Below are positions 10,501 through 21,339 of a stretch of 64,000 nucleotides of DNA, piece after piece. The first letter of the stretch is position 1, and the number at the start of each line of letters is the position of its first letter. Origin of the DNA: Brachycybe producta (lineage: Eukaryota; Arthropoda; Diplopoda; Playtdesmida; Andrognathidae); NCBI GenBank assembly GCA_036925085.1, contig JAUPFP010000025.1, positions 2,313,733 through 2,377,732 of the forward strand. Direction: 5' to 3'. A model generated the notes under the pieces. That model ran no database searches and was not told where the DNA came from. It was given only the letters and a program-made list of their open reading frames with translations. A program made the position numbers and the translations under genes.

Positions 10501-13442
10501 TTCATGTGGCTCATGTTTTTTTCCCCCATCATTGCAGAACATTACGATTTGAATAAACTTATATGTTTGCCATGCCCAGGATTAGAACAAAGCTAGAATT
10601 GATCGTGTGTATACCAGCGTGAAACAATTTCCAGCAATTGCTTGCAAAAAACACTTTCCAGTAACTGCTCACAGAGACACTTTCCAGCAATTGCTTGCAA
10701 GAAACAATTGCCAGCAATTGCTTGCAAGAAACAATTGCCAGCAATTGCTTGCAAGAAACAATTGCCAGCAATTGCTTGCAAGAAACAATTGCCAGCAATT
10801 GCTTGCAAGAAACAATTGCCAGCAATTGCTTGCAAGAAACAATTGCCAGCAATTGCTTGCAAGAAACAATTGCCAGCAATTGCTTGCAAGAAACAATTGC
10901 CAGCAATTGCTTGCAAGAAACAATTGCCAGCAATTGCTTGCAAGAAACAATTGCCAGCAATTGCTTGCAAGAAACAATTGCCAGCAATTGCTTGCAAGAA
11001 ACAATTGCCAGCAATTGCTTGCAAGAAACAATTGCCAGCAATTGCTTGCAAGAAACAATTGCCAGCAATTGCTTGCAAGAAACAATTGCCAGCAAATGCT
11101 TGCAAGAAACAATTGCCAGCAATTGCTTGCAAGAAACAATTGCCAGTAATTGCTTGCGAGAATCATTTTCCAGCAATCATTCAGAACGACAATTTCCAAC
11201 AATTGCACACAAAAACAATTTCTAGAAATTGCTAAAAAAAACAATTTTCAGCAATTGCTTGCAAGAAACAATTTCCAGCAATTGCTCACAAAGACAATTT
11301 AATGCAATTTCTCAGAAGAAGAAGAAGAAGAAAAAAAAACAGTAGTAGGAGGCCATTAGCGTTGAAAGTAAAATAATAGTTTCTATTTCGATCCCACTCA
11401 AAAGCGAAATTTCTAAGTTTCCATTTTTCATTCAGAAAACAACCAAAAAAAAATGTAACAACAAAAAAAAAATAGCAAAAGCTGTTTTTAAAAAAAAATT
11501 CAGAGGGGGGGGGGGGGTGTGGTTAGAAATTTTGCAGCAGAAGAAAAATCACCAAAAAAAACTCCAGAGAAATTTCTTGTTACCATGTGAAACATATTTC
11601 ACGTTTCCCATTGGTCGTTTTAATACAAAGTCCCAAATGCCCAATTAAAAATTTAATAGTCATCATAAATTCCATTATAATTAAGCTCATTACGACACTT
11701 TGCATTCTCATTTACATATAAATACATATATATGTATACCAAACAAACATTTCGAAGCTTGTTTTTTTTACCTATAAGTATTATTATTATTATATTTCCA
11801 ATTGAACGTTTTCATCTAACAAACAATTTATATAATTAAAAGCAACCCCAAAATGTTTGTAAAAGTGTTACATGCGTGTATTGCGGGTTTTAATGCGCAC
11901 GAGTTACTAGGGGGAGCTTTTGGTCTTCACGGTTTTCATTTTCGGATCTCGTCAATGATTTCTTTCTTTTAAAAGCTTTTTAGAAGCAATTCTAAAAAAA
12001 AAAAATTCTTAGAAAATAGAAGAGTAAAAAAAAACAGGTTCAAGTATATTTATGTTCGTATATTTAAAAATAAACTTTTATACGAAAGTTTGAATTTTCA
12101 TCTCTCTCAAAAAAGAAACGTCTTTCAGCTACCGTTCTAGTTTTTAACACACTTTCAATTTCTATCTACCTAGCCGTAAGTTTTTTTTTAAGTCAAAACA
12201 CCCTTTGAACTATGGGTATTCCTGCCTTTCAGTAGTAAAAATTAAAATAAACTTAAACATTTTATTTAAGAAACTAGAAGCGCGTAGCAGAGTCACTTAA
12301 CAAGGATTTTCACACTGAAATTTTTTAAAAAAAAAGTCAAAAGTTTAATTTTATGTCCTAAATTTTTTTTTATTTTGAGATTTATCATCATATAAATGCT
12401 AATAAGTGCTTCAATTACTCGTCTAGTTTGTAACACACTTTCAATTTCTTATTAGTGTTTGCTCTTCTGAAACGCAGAATAACCAGAGAGAGAGAGAGAG
12501 AAAGAAAGATCACAAATCAGTTCTTCATAAAAACATCTTAAATTTATTCCTTTTACTCTTCTAGTTTTTTTTAACGCTTTCAATTTCTGCATTAATGTTG
12601 CTTCTTCTCTAGAGTTCCATTCCAGTATTTTCTTCTATTTGCATATTTATTTTACTCGTCTAGTTTTTAAAACACTGTCAATTTCGTTCTTATTGTTGCT
12701 TCTTTTCTAGAGTCCAATTCCAGTATTTTCTTCCATTTGCATACTTTGAAATTTTATATAAAAAAATATCTTAAATTTAAATAAAAAAGACCCCCCCCCC
12801 CCCCAAAAAAAAGTTCAAATTAAAATCTTTAAAAATTGCAAATAATAAAAGACTGACCTTAGCAGCCAATGAAGGACTGACAGGAGTAGAGGTCAAACTA
12901 TCTTGATGATTAGACACACAATCAGGAATTTGTAAAGTGGTCATCGGTCTATTGTCCAAAGGAACCTGATGTCCAGTAGTAGGTGAAGAAGAAGAAGAGT
13001 TCGGTGGTCCAGTTCGTATTACGGGACTCGCTAAAGGAGACGAAGACGAAGAAGAAGAAAAACAAGGACCGGGATACGATTGAGCGTAAAAGAGGCGACG
13101 ATTTCTTGAAGGCGACGGACGATTGTCAAGTTCCTGCGAAAGAAGAGTAGGAGGAGCAACAAGAGGAAGATTGTTTTTGTGTCGGCCGACACTCGGACTG
13201 AGACTTGCATTAGAAGTATCTCGAAACGTCTCTTGTAAACGTCGAAACAGATTTGGACTAGAAGTGCCATGATCAGCCCAAGTGACGCAAGGACGATTCG
13301 TGGTCGAACGTCCTGCTGCGGCGGCGGTGGTGGTGGTGGTGTCGCCGCCACTCTTCGTAGGAGACGACGACGAAGACGAAAAAGAAACACTGCGGCAAAC
13401 CATCTCTCGAACACGGCGTAATTTCAACTCGATCAGATCCAT
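7552..13442 (-). CDS. CAP-domain (GAPR-1/GLIPR2-like) protein with long Ser-rich N-terminus
   Basis: Four coding exons join in phase: 13442-12858, 9783-9634, 8081-7952 and 7868-7552, giving 393 aa. The ATG at 13442 has an in-frame TAA at 13460-13458. Residues 1-195 are Ser/Pro/Thr-rich with no signal peptide. Residues from about 218 form a CAP/SCP domain, with HNVFRERH, LCQYAQEWANHL, NSGENLF, FTQMVW and a C-terminal YYRPQGNIIGRFKENVLP like GAPR-1. Mammalian GAPR-1 is cytosolic and binds Golgi membranes and lipids. This protein lacks the N-terminal Gly needed for myristoylation. Two of the four cavity residues are changed: the usual WYSE is WYSG (G299) and the usual GHFT is GQFT (Q318). The donor after exon 2 could be 9634 or 9631. 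Family fit is firm; biochemical role is not established. Confidence 0.9.
8150..9053. repeat. Family G copies in CAP gene intron 2
   Basis: At least three partial copies are adjacent, recognisable by TTTTAGAAACTAGAAG, ATCTTTCAAAATAAAC and the reverse arm TTGAAAGATATCAACATGAAA. The third is interrupted at 9053 by the element at 9054-9457, then continues to about 9520. Confidence 0.7.
9054..9457. mobile_element. 404-bp MITE with TAA duplication (PIF/Harbinger-like)
   Basis: The termini are AGCCGATGCTACACGTAGC on the left and its complement on the right, matching over 22 bp with one mismatch. TAA flanks both sides (9051-9053, 9458-9460). The inside is rich in GCAAC/GTTGC. Three-base TWA duplications are the hallmark of PIF/Harbinger elements. 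A 78-codon open frame inside has no recognisable domain. Confidence 0.8.
10617..11300. repeat. 27-bp tandem array in CAP gene intron 1
   Basis: The unit is AGCAATTGCTTGCAAG followed by AAACAATTGCC (27 bp), with about 17 near-identical copies between 10687 and 11150 and diverged copies at both edges. Because 27 is a multiple of three, several frames on both strands stay open for 170-200 codons. These frames are by-products of the array. Confidence 0.92.
11300..12780. other. CAP gene intron 1, repeat remnants
   Basis: AAG runs (about 11317-11340) and a poly-G tract (about 11503-11518) are followed by plain A+T-rich sequence. From about 11950 onward degraded family G arms appear (AAACTAGAAGCGCGTAG, CTCTTCTAGTTTTT, CGTCTAGTTTTTAAAACACT). 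No other exon is seen. Confidence 0.6.
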
Positions 13443-13460
13443 TTTAATAGAAGAAAGTTA

Positions 13461-14220
13461 ATGAACCACGAAAGGAGCGGATAATGATAACCACCACAGG
13501 AGTTCAGTTCCATGGAAGCCGCGCCACAGCCACTCTTTTGTTTGTTTTGTTTTTTTTTTTTTAGATATTTTCTAAATAAATATTAAATTATTTTAAATTA
13601 AATTGAAAATAAAATTGAAATAAATATTAAATACTCGTGTTTTGGTGTGCGGTTTTTTTATATCTTGTCTCTTTCTCTCTCTCGCTCTCTCTGGAGAGAT
13701 TAGAAATGTGTCCACAGCGAAGATGCGACACTCTTTTCCCCGTCTCTCGTTTGGTGTCTCTGGGAAAGAAAGCCCCAAAAAAAAAAACCCTACTCAAAAA
13801 TGTGCATCAAATAAAAAACTTGCAATCGATTCTTTTTCGGTTTCTCTTTTCTCGACTTCACTCTTGTTATATGCCGCATTGAAACACGGCTTTCCCATTG
13901 GTTCAATTCGCATTCTGCATAAGCTAATAATATATATAAAACTTGAAACTCACTCGTCTCTCTCTCTCTCTCTCTCGTAATATCATCATCATCATTTCTC
14001 TCTCTCTCTTTTGAGGAATCTGTTTAGAATTCAAAACAGAAAGAGAAAAAAAAAACGACTTTAAAAAAAATTCAGAATGCGTAACATTCGACTGACTTGA
14101 TCCATTAGTTTTAAAAATCATTCAGTAAATGATTAATCGGATTGTTTAGAGAAATAATATATATAAAAAAGGAAGAAAGAAAGTCATTCAGTCAATCTAT
14201 ATTTAAATACATATTAAAGT
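13461..14220. other. Upstream region of the first CAP gene
   Basis: This stretch lies 5' of the minus-strand CAP start. It holds CT microsatellites (13669-13692, 13955-13976, 13998-14010) and TA-rich sequence. I see no clear TATA box or other gene. The overlapping short frames at 13593-13980 are Ser/Leu-rich and look like microsatellite artefacts. Confidence 0.5.
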
Positions 14221-14900
14221 TAATTTGGATTTAGAAGGCAACTCTATAATGATTATTCTAGTTTTTAACAAATTTTCAATTTTTTAGTATCTTCTTCTTA
14301 GGATGTTTAATAAATGGATGATTTTCGAAATTGTTTATTTTTTATTTTTCAGAAGAGCGACAAACACTAAAGAGAAATTGAAAGTGTGTTAGAAACTAGA
14401 ATGATTGGTTTAATCACTTAATAACATTTTCATGTTGATATTATATATCTTTCAAAATAAACAATTTATAGACAACAAAATTTAAAAACTATTGTCATGT
14501 TCAAAAACTAAAATAAAAACCTTATTTTAAAATATATCATCATGAAAACACCCCTTAAGTGATCGAGATACACTTCTAGTTTCTAAAACACATTCAAGTT
14601 TCTCTCCATTTTGCATCTGAAAGACAGAAGAGTTCCAGAAGAATTTTACACTTTAAAACCACCTTAAATTTGTTTTTCATGTTGATATCTTTCAAAATAA
14701 ACAATTTATAGAGAACAAAACAAATTTAAAAATAATGTCATGTTAAAAAATTACCATAAAAAGCTTATTTTAAAAGATAACAACATGAAAATACCCCTTA
14801 AGTGATTGAGATACACTTCTAGTTTCTAAATCACTTTCTAGTTTTTCTTCATTTTACTTTTGGAAGAAAAAACCAATAACATAGTAGGTGAACCGTGCAT
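14220..14900. repeat. Two family G copies in opposite phase
   Basis: One copy runs from about 14280 to 14640 and a second from about 14650 to 14880. Each has the arm GAGATACACTTCTAGTTTCT and the inner ATCTTTCAAAATAAACAATT. The CCACCTTAA junction near 14652 fits the idea that family G inserts at TTAA. Confidence 0.7.
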
Positions 14901-15035
14901 GAAGTCTTTTTTATGACGATATCTTTCAAAATAAACTTTTGGATTACTTTTAAATTACATTTGGGATAATCGTAAGATTTTTCTACTTTATAACAAACAT
15001 TACATTTTTTTTTCCTATTTTAAGAAATTATCTTT

Positions 15036-15275
15036 CCTCTTAGATCCTTAATACACGAACCACTTTTTGTGGCCGAGTTCGACTGCAAAATATAGTCGGC
15101 TTGTCGCCAAATCCGACCACTCGAGTCGACTTTTTTTTTGACAGCCAACTCAAGAATACAAGTACCACTTTCCAACCACCGCAGTCGACTGAAGTGATCG
15201 GTTTTGGGCGACAAGTCGACTTCATTTTATATAGTCAATTGCGACCACCAAAAAAGTGGTTTGTATGAAGTATTA
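15036..15275. mobile_element. Family D inverted-repeat element
   Basis: Outer arms read CGAACCACTTTTTGTGGCCG and the complementary CCACCAAAAAAGTGGTTTG, with inner GTCGACT blocks. A second copy sits at 26988-27220 in a zeta-crystallin gene intron. No coding capacity is seen. Confidence 0.75.
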
Positions 15276-15289
15276 AGTTGTATTAAGTT

Positions 15290-16417
15290 ATAGGCCTTGT
15301 TTCCATTGGGATGAAAATTTGAACTTTTTGAAAATTTCAACTGTTGAAAAATTGAAGAAACGTGGTCCCAGCCCTATGATAGTGAATGGGAGGGGGCCAC
15401 ATTTCTTCGATTTTTCACCAGTTGAAACTTTCAAAAAGTTCAAACTTAACAAGGGAGTAAGGCCATGTTTCCATTGGGGTGAAAATTTTCAATCTGTAAA
15501 AATTTCAACTGTTGAAAAATAACAGTGTTTCCTATGAGAGAAGTGAGGTAATGCGCATGTCTATTAGTTGGCCTAATATCACATCACCGATAGGAGAAAA
15601 GCCATTCAATAAAACGCCCTCCATTCCAAAAACCCACAAATATTTGCCAAAAAAAAGAGGTTGAAAAAAAGTTGAAATTGATTCAACTTTTGATTCAACA
15701 AACCTTTTTTTTTTGGGGTAAATATTTGTACTTTTTGCGTTTTTTGAGTCTCCATCTTTTTTTTTTGTTGTTGTTTTCGTTTTTGGTGAGCGTTTTTTCA
15801 TCGATTTTTCTTAAATTTCTCATCATATTTCTGGCAAATTAATATATTTTAATTTGTTGTAGAATATATTTAACTATAGTTTTACAGAAAAATAACGCCG
15901 TTTCGATGTAAATATTGATGAGAAACGGCAATTTATGGTTTAGTTAAAAGTGGTACAGCGAATGTGGTTTTCTCACTTCAATTGGCCTACCATAATACAC
16001 CAAACCATAATAGTAACTAGGTGGGGGCCACGTTTGCTCTGTTTATCAGTCGCTATATCGAATTTTTTTTCTTCTACTTAATAGAAACGCATTAACACCT
16101 TTTCCCCATAGTAAAACACTTATTTTTCACCAGTTGAAATTTTCACTTGTGTATAAATTTTCGCCACAGTGGAAACAAACTAGCGTTAGCCCATTAGTAT
16201 TAGCAGAGCGCATGCGTACTGCCATCTTATTGTTTTATATAGGAAAGTGATTGCATATTTGCGTTAGCAGCGCCATCTATTGATCACCAATGGAAACAAT
16301 AGATGTTACTGCTAGCGTGCATCTACGATCGTTTTCCTATATAAAACGATAAGATGGTAATGCGCATGCGCCCTGCAAATTCTAATGGGCTAACCGCTAG
16401 TGGAAACAAGGCCTTAA
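15290..16417. mobile_element. Family C foldback cluster (GGCCTTGTTTCCATTGG ends)
   Basis: The block begins AGGCCTTGTTTCCATTGGG and ends GTGGAAACAAGGCC. Repeated inner motifs are TTTCACCAGTTGAAA and GAAAATTTCAACTGTTGAAA. A second foldback at about 16170-16415 has arms with GCGCATGCG and TTTTCCTATATAAAACGATA, suggesting a nested insertion. A shorter copy lies at 37252-37577. Confidence 0.72.
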
Positions 16418-16930
16418 AATCGTTTCTAAAAACAAATTAAACCGTCCAACGTTTTTATACACCTAGAAAATTAAAGAGCATATACAGACACATGCAGCAC
16501 ATACAAATATGCTAGTAACACACAAAAGTCCATCAAGACAAACAGAGACAGACAAACACACATTGAAAATGTGGCCCACGTTACACATTTCATTGTTACA
16601 AGGTCACTTTTTGGGGTATTTTTTATGACACCCAAGAGCGAGTTCCATTAGGTTAAAGAGGAAAACTAAAGCACCATCATCATCATCCGTATCTAAAAAG
16701 CTAAAACACAATTCAAGAACCAACTTTGTGTTAGTATTTAAGGGATAAGGCCACAGTTACTCATAAAAAAGGAAGTCCCAAAACAGAACATTTACAAAAC
16801 AAACACAAAAAATCATTTCATAGAAAAGAAAATTACTTCCTTTCTCAAAAAAACAAAAACAAAATACGCTCATCTTATTTGAATTTATTTTCTAAAATCA
16901 AATATTTCTCACTGAAAGAAAAAAAAAAAA
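16418..16930. other. Spacer without a recognisable gene
   Basis: Plain A+T-rich sequence with A-runs. No repeat arm or open frame of note was found. Confidence 0.5.
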
Positions 16931-16933
16931 TTA

Positions 16934-18147
16934 AGGTGGCTCAATAGATAGTTATTTTATTTTTGTACCTCCAGATGGCCCGCCTGCCATGGTTATTTTT
17001 GTTCTATAGACTACAGGCAGTTAGAAATCGGAAAGAACTTCAGTTGGCTCCGATCTTGTTATTATCTGGTTATGTAGTCTGACGTCACATGCTTCGCCCT
17101 TTTCAACGTCGAACCACACAACAAACCAATTAGAAGTTGCCGGTCGTCATAAAAAATGGCGGAGCCAACTGAAGTTCTTTCCGATTTCTAACTGCCTGTC
17201 TATAGACTATATAGTTGTTTCTTCCACGGGGTTTTGAAGAAAATTTATATTTGTCAAGTGAACGTTTTTCAGGAGAAACATTACGGGGAAAAAAAAATTC
17301 AAATTGTTTTAGAAACTAGAATAGTTGGTGATAATATTAAAAGTTTTTGCAATGATATCTTTCAAAATAAACTTTTTATGACAGTTTTAAAAAGGGTATT
17401 AGTTTTTTTTCTCGAGTTTTTCACTTTTTCGAATTTATGGGCTTTTCTGGTCCTCAAGGGTCTATTGGGTCATAAGTTATTTTTAGGTCGTTTGGATGCT
17501 TTTTAGGGCATTAGAAGATTTTTCATTTTTTAGAAGATTTTTCATTTTTTTTTTTTTTTTTTTTTAGGAGTTTTTTCATTTTTTAGGAGTTTTTCCATTT
17601 TTCGAATTTATAGGCTTTTTTGGTCCTCAAGGGTCTATTGGGTCATAAGTTACTTTTGGGTCGTTTCGGTGCTTTTTAAGGCATTAGAAAAAATTTCATT
17701 ATTTGCCGTTTTTTCATATTTTTTTTTTCGAGTTTTTCCCTTTTTCAAATTTATGAGATTTCAGGTCCTCATGGGCCTGTTGGGTCCTCCCGAGTTAATT
17801 TTTTGGGTCGTTTCGGCGCTCTTTAATGCATCTAGACGATTTTTTTTTTAATTTGTGACTTTTTTTAATGAAAAAAATAAAAATTGGGTCATTTTCAAAC
17901 TGCTATACCATAATCATTTTTTTAAATATATTTAAAAACTTAATACCGGGTATAACATATTACCATTCTAGTCTTAAAAACAATTTTAACTTTTTTTTTT
18001 GTAATTGTCTCCAAAAAAAAAGTTCGCTTGACGTTTTTGCGTCCAAATTTTACAAAAAAAAAGAGGTTTAGGAAACTTAGCATTAGCCACTGCAGTGGCG
18101 CCACCAGGATGAACAAAAACAAAATAAATATCTATTCAGCCACCAAA
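16934..18147. mobile_element. Family G2 element carrying a nested family E element
   Basis: The left end GGTGGCTCAATAGATAG and the right end TATCTATTCAGCCACC are inverted. Inner arms share AGATGGC, GCAGTGG, GAACGTTTTT and TCTAGTT motifs. The element is split at 17013-17199 by family E. Between about 17400 and 17850 it holds three diverged copies of a unit of 145-175 bp marked by GGTCCTCAAGGGTCTATTGG. Confidence 0.78.
17013..17199. mobile_element. Family E MITE with perfect 9-bp duplication
   Basis: The ends are ACAGGCAGTTAGAAATCGG and its complement, flanked by CTATAGACT at 17004-17012 and 17200-17208. A 9-bp duplication is typical of Mutator-like transposons. The centre has TGACGTCA (17080-17087). 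Confidence 0.88.
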
Positions 18148-18279
18148 AAAGGAATATTAAAATACTGATTGTAAATACATGTAATCACACATGGAATGTA
18201 TAATAAAATAATAATGTTGTAAATAGGAACATGAAAAGTTAGAAATTGTTAGTAAGTAGAAGGGTAAAAAAAAGCTCCT

Positions 18280-21200
18280 TTAAAGAGGAGGTGGAACATT
18301 TTGGGCAAAATTGCCAATGAAGTTACCGGCCGGTTCGTAATTGGCAACTACGAGGATTTTGCCACTTTTGCTCTTCGCCTGAGCAACTCCCATCTCTTTC
18401 GTTTCCTTCCAAATCACTTGAGTAAAATGACCTAAAAAAAGCCAACAACAAAAAATAGAACGCTTGCAATTTTAATAAAACATTTTCTTTTTGTCTAGAA
18501 AAAATTTCGTGGCAAAATCACACAAAAAAAGGACACAAACGACTAAGAAATTTAAATCAGAGAAAAATATAAAAAGGAAATAAAAAACAATAGAAGTTAA
18601 GATTCAGAAGAAGAAAAAAACAACAACTGAAAGCGACTTTAGAAACTAGAAGAGTAAATAAATCACTTTAAAGGCAATTTTCATGTTTTGATATTTTTAA
18701 AAATTAACTTTTGAAATTTATTTAGATTTTCTAGCTTTTAATTGTCAACACTAAATTTATTGAATTTGTTTTAGAAACTAGAAGAGTAAATATAAATCAC
18801 TTTAAAGGCATTTCTTACGTTTGGATATTTTTAAAAATTAACTTTAAAAATTTATTTAGAAGATTTTCTAGTTTTTAAGACACAACCTTAAAAAAGAAAT
18901 TGAAATTGTTTTAAAAACCAGAATAGTAAACAAATTTTCATGTTTTGATATTTTTAAAAATTTAACTTTTTAAATTTATTTAAATTTTCTAGCTTTTAAT
19001 TGTCAACACTAAATTTATTGAATTTGTTTTAGAAACTAGATGAGTAAATAAATCACTTTAAAGGCATTTTTCATATTTTGATATTTTTAAAAATTAACTT
19101 TTGAAATTTATTTAGAAGACTTTCTAGCTTTTGAATTTGTTTTAGAAACTAGAAAGAGTAAATATAAATCACATTAAATGCATATTTTCAATGTTTTGAT
19201 ATCTTTTAAAACAAACAAACCAGATTTCAGACTAGAAGGTTCCCTTCCGAACTCATGCACCCTTATTTCGTCGTACCAACTCTCGACCGCATCACCACCT
19301 ACAAAGACAGTGAACAAGAAAAAGACACTTTTTTTTAAATTACACAGTTGAACAAAGCGATGACCAATGGTCACTCATCGCCTAAGACCAAAAAAGAACT
19401 ATATTTTTTTTTAGTTCCTTTTGCCTTAAGAGTCACACTCTTTACCGCTTATCTTGTGTTTAGGATTGGATGACCATTTCATGAATATGTTCTCGCCATA
19501 TTTATTATTATCTCTGTGACGAAACGCATCGTCTTTAGCCAGTTTTTCGGCCCATTCTTTGGCATAAGCATTCAGCTGAAACATAAAACAATAGGTTCAT
19601 AATTTCAAATTTCAAAGTGCATTTTAAGAAACTAGAAGAGAAGCTCAATCACTTAAGGGTATTGTTGTGTCATGTTGATATGTGCTTGACAATGCTTAAT
19701 GCTGCATATGGACTTTTATGTCCCTCTGCCATAGGTCTATTTGGGTGCTAGCAGAGTACTGATTGTAATCGTAATTGTAATATCTTTTAAAATAAGCTTT
19801 TTATGTCAGTCTACAAAATGACCCAACTTTAAGCCGATGATATTTTTTTTTAAACTTTTGTACATACAAAGTGCGGATGGGACATTCGACTCTTCGAATC
19901 CGGCGAATCTTGAAAAATATTCGAGATTCGAAAAACTAGAATCTTCGCCTTTTTTTTTTTCGTCTTTTGAATCCTAACCTAAAAAAAAGTTTTAAAAACT
20001 TTTTGGTAAAATTAGTTTTAAAACTCCATTTCACTAACAAAAAAACTGGCGACTGTTGCAATTTTGGTGGTATCCGGATCACCAATATCATCACCTTGTG
20101 GCGGCGACCCTGAGTGCCACACTGTTTTTATTATTAATAACTTAATATTTAATATTATTTCATTTATTTGTATCTTCTTAATGAATAATATAGGATTCTT
20201 ATATGAAGGATTCGAGATTCTGGAGATTTGGAAGATTCGAGAACCTTTTAGTATTCGGATTTGTCCCACTTCTAATAAAAAGCTTACTTTGAAAGATGTC
20301 AACAAGAAAATAAGCCCCTTCAGTGAGCCCCTTCTAGTCTCTAAAACACTTTCAATTTCTTCTTTAGGCGGTTTGTAAAGTGTTAAAACACCTCTCGAAC
20401 TCTTGATCATTCTATCTTTCTGAAGAGCCAAATGAAGAGAAACTTGAAAGCTGTTTTAGAAACTAGAAGAGTAGCTCAACCACTTAATAGTATTGTCATG
20501 TTGATACTTTTTAAATTAAACTTTTTATGTTAAGTTTCAAAATAATGCAAAATGTTTAATTTGAAAGATAATATTAAACATAAAAGATTAATATAATTAA
20601 GTGATTCCAGCTACCCGTTCTAGTTTCTAACAGTGTTTCAATTTCTCCATAGGTGTTTTTACTCTTCTGAAACTACAGAATAACCAAGAGTTCGACACAT
20701 CAACTGTGTTCCGTAAAACATCCCACAAGCTGAAACCTTTTTAGATAACTTCAGAGCCGGTGTCCCGTGTAACTTCCGTTTCTCGTTATGAACTTTCAGA
20801 CAAACTTTAGCAAATTCATCTTCGTCTTCTTCTTCTTCATTATCCGAGTGACACGATTTGCTTTTCTCGTGTTGTTTCGAACCTTTGTCTCCGAACTTAC
20901 TCATCAAAGCTTGAAATTTACCAACTTTCTTTTCCTGCTGAACTTGGTGATGATGATCGTCATCATCATCATTTTTAAGACCTATAAATCTTGTCTGTTT
21001 CGTTGTCTTCTCGCCAATTGCAAAATTATCAAACTTTGCTGACAATTGATGTTGGTCATCTTGATCGGAATGAGTCGTTACGGACCTCACAGATTTTGTA
21101 GCTCCTTCGCCACCACTGCTGTAGGTCTCAATCACTTCGGTAGTCACTGTTTCCTGTTTAGAAAAAAAATTTAAAAAAAGCAACAACTTCAAAATGTGTA

Positions 21201-21334
21201 GAGGGTTCAGTAGATTCAATTAAAAATGAGTCACTTACGGTCACTCCACCTCTGGTCACTGTACGTGTTTCAGACTTGACCACTCTTGCTTGACCTTCCT
21301 GTTTCATTCCACGTTTCTCGTAACTTTGAAACAT
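18280..21334 (-). CDS. CAP-domain (GAPR-1/GLIPR2-like) protein, intact cavity residues
   Basis: Five coding exons join in phase: 21334-21239, 21153-20737, 19575-19446, 19298-19221 and 18431-18280, giving 290 aa. The ATG at 21334 has an in-frame TAA two codons upstream. Residues 1-150 are polar and include an acidic run (EEEEDEDE). The CAP domain follows from VHNEKRKLHGTPALKLSKK. Its four expected cavity residues are all present: H191, E199 in YGENIF, E225 in WYDEIR and H242 in SGHFTQV. The end GKILVVANYEPAGNFIGNF is typical of GAPR-1. There is no signal peptide and no Gly2 for myristoylation, so it is probably cytosolic or peripherally membrane-bound. The 130-bp exon has the same length and phase as one in the CAP gene at 7552-13442, supporting tandem duplication. 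Confidence 0.92.
18590..19200. repeat. Tandem-like family G arms in a CAP gene intron
   Basis: Five arms with TTTTAGAAACTAGAAGAGTA, AATCACTTTAAAGGCA and GATATTTTTAAAAATTAACT recur about every 100-160 bases in the same orientation. This looks like local duplication of one arm rather than separate insertions. Confidence 0.65.
19686..19770. repeat. Short conserved repeat H, copy 1
   Basis: About 80 bp centred on GCATATGGACTTTTATGTCC and GCTAGCAGAGTACT. A nearly identical copy lies at 51816-51897. The class is unknown. Confidence 0.65.
19876..20275. mobile_element. Family I element (hAT-like), copy 1
   Basis: The ends are GGATGGGACATTCGA and TTGTCCCACTTCTA, with repeated ATTCGAGATTCGA blocks near both ends and a shared core around CCGGATCACCAATATCATCA. 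Other copies are at 52224-52662 and, inverted, 59705-60085. Confidence 0.72.
20280..20650. repeat. Family G copies next to the CAP exon
   Basis: The arms GAAACTAGAAGAGTAGCTCA and CCCGTTCTAGTTTCTAACA enclose AAATTAAACTTTTTATG. They fill the right-hand part of the intron between the exons at 19446-19575 and 20737-21153. Confidence 0.65.
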
Positions 21335-21339
21335 CTTTT

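Noticed and set aside
10559..11244. Long overlapping open frames of 176-205 codons on both strands
   Set aside because: All arise from a 27-bp tandem unit whose length is divisible by three. The peptides are pure repeats.
13593..13980. Frames of 61-112 codons upstream of the first CAP gene
   Set aside because: They overlap one another on both strands and cross CT microsatellites.
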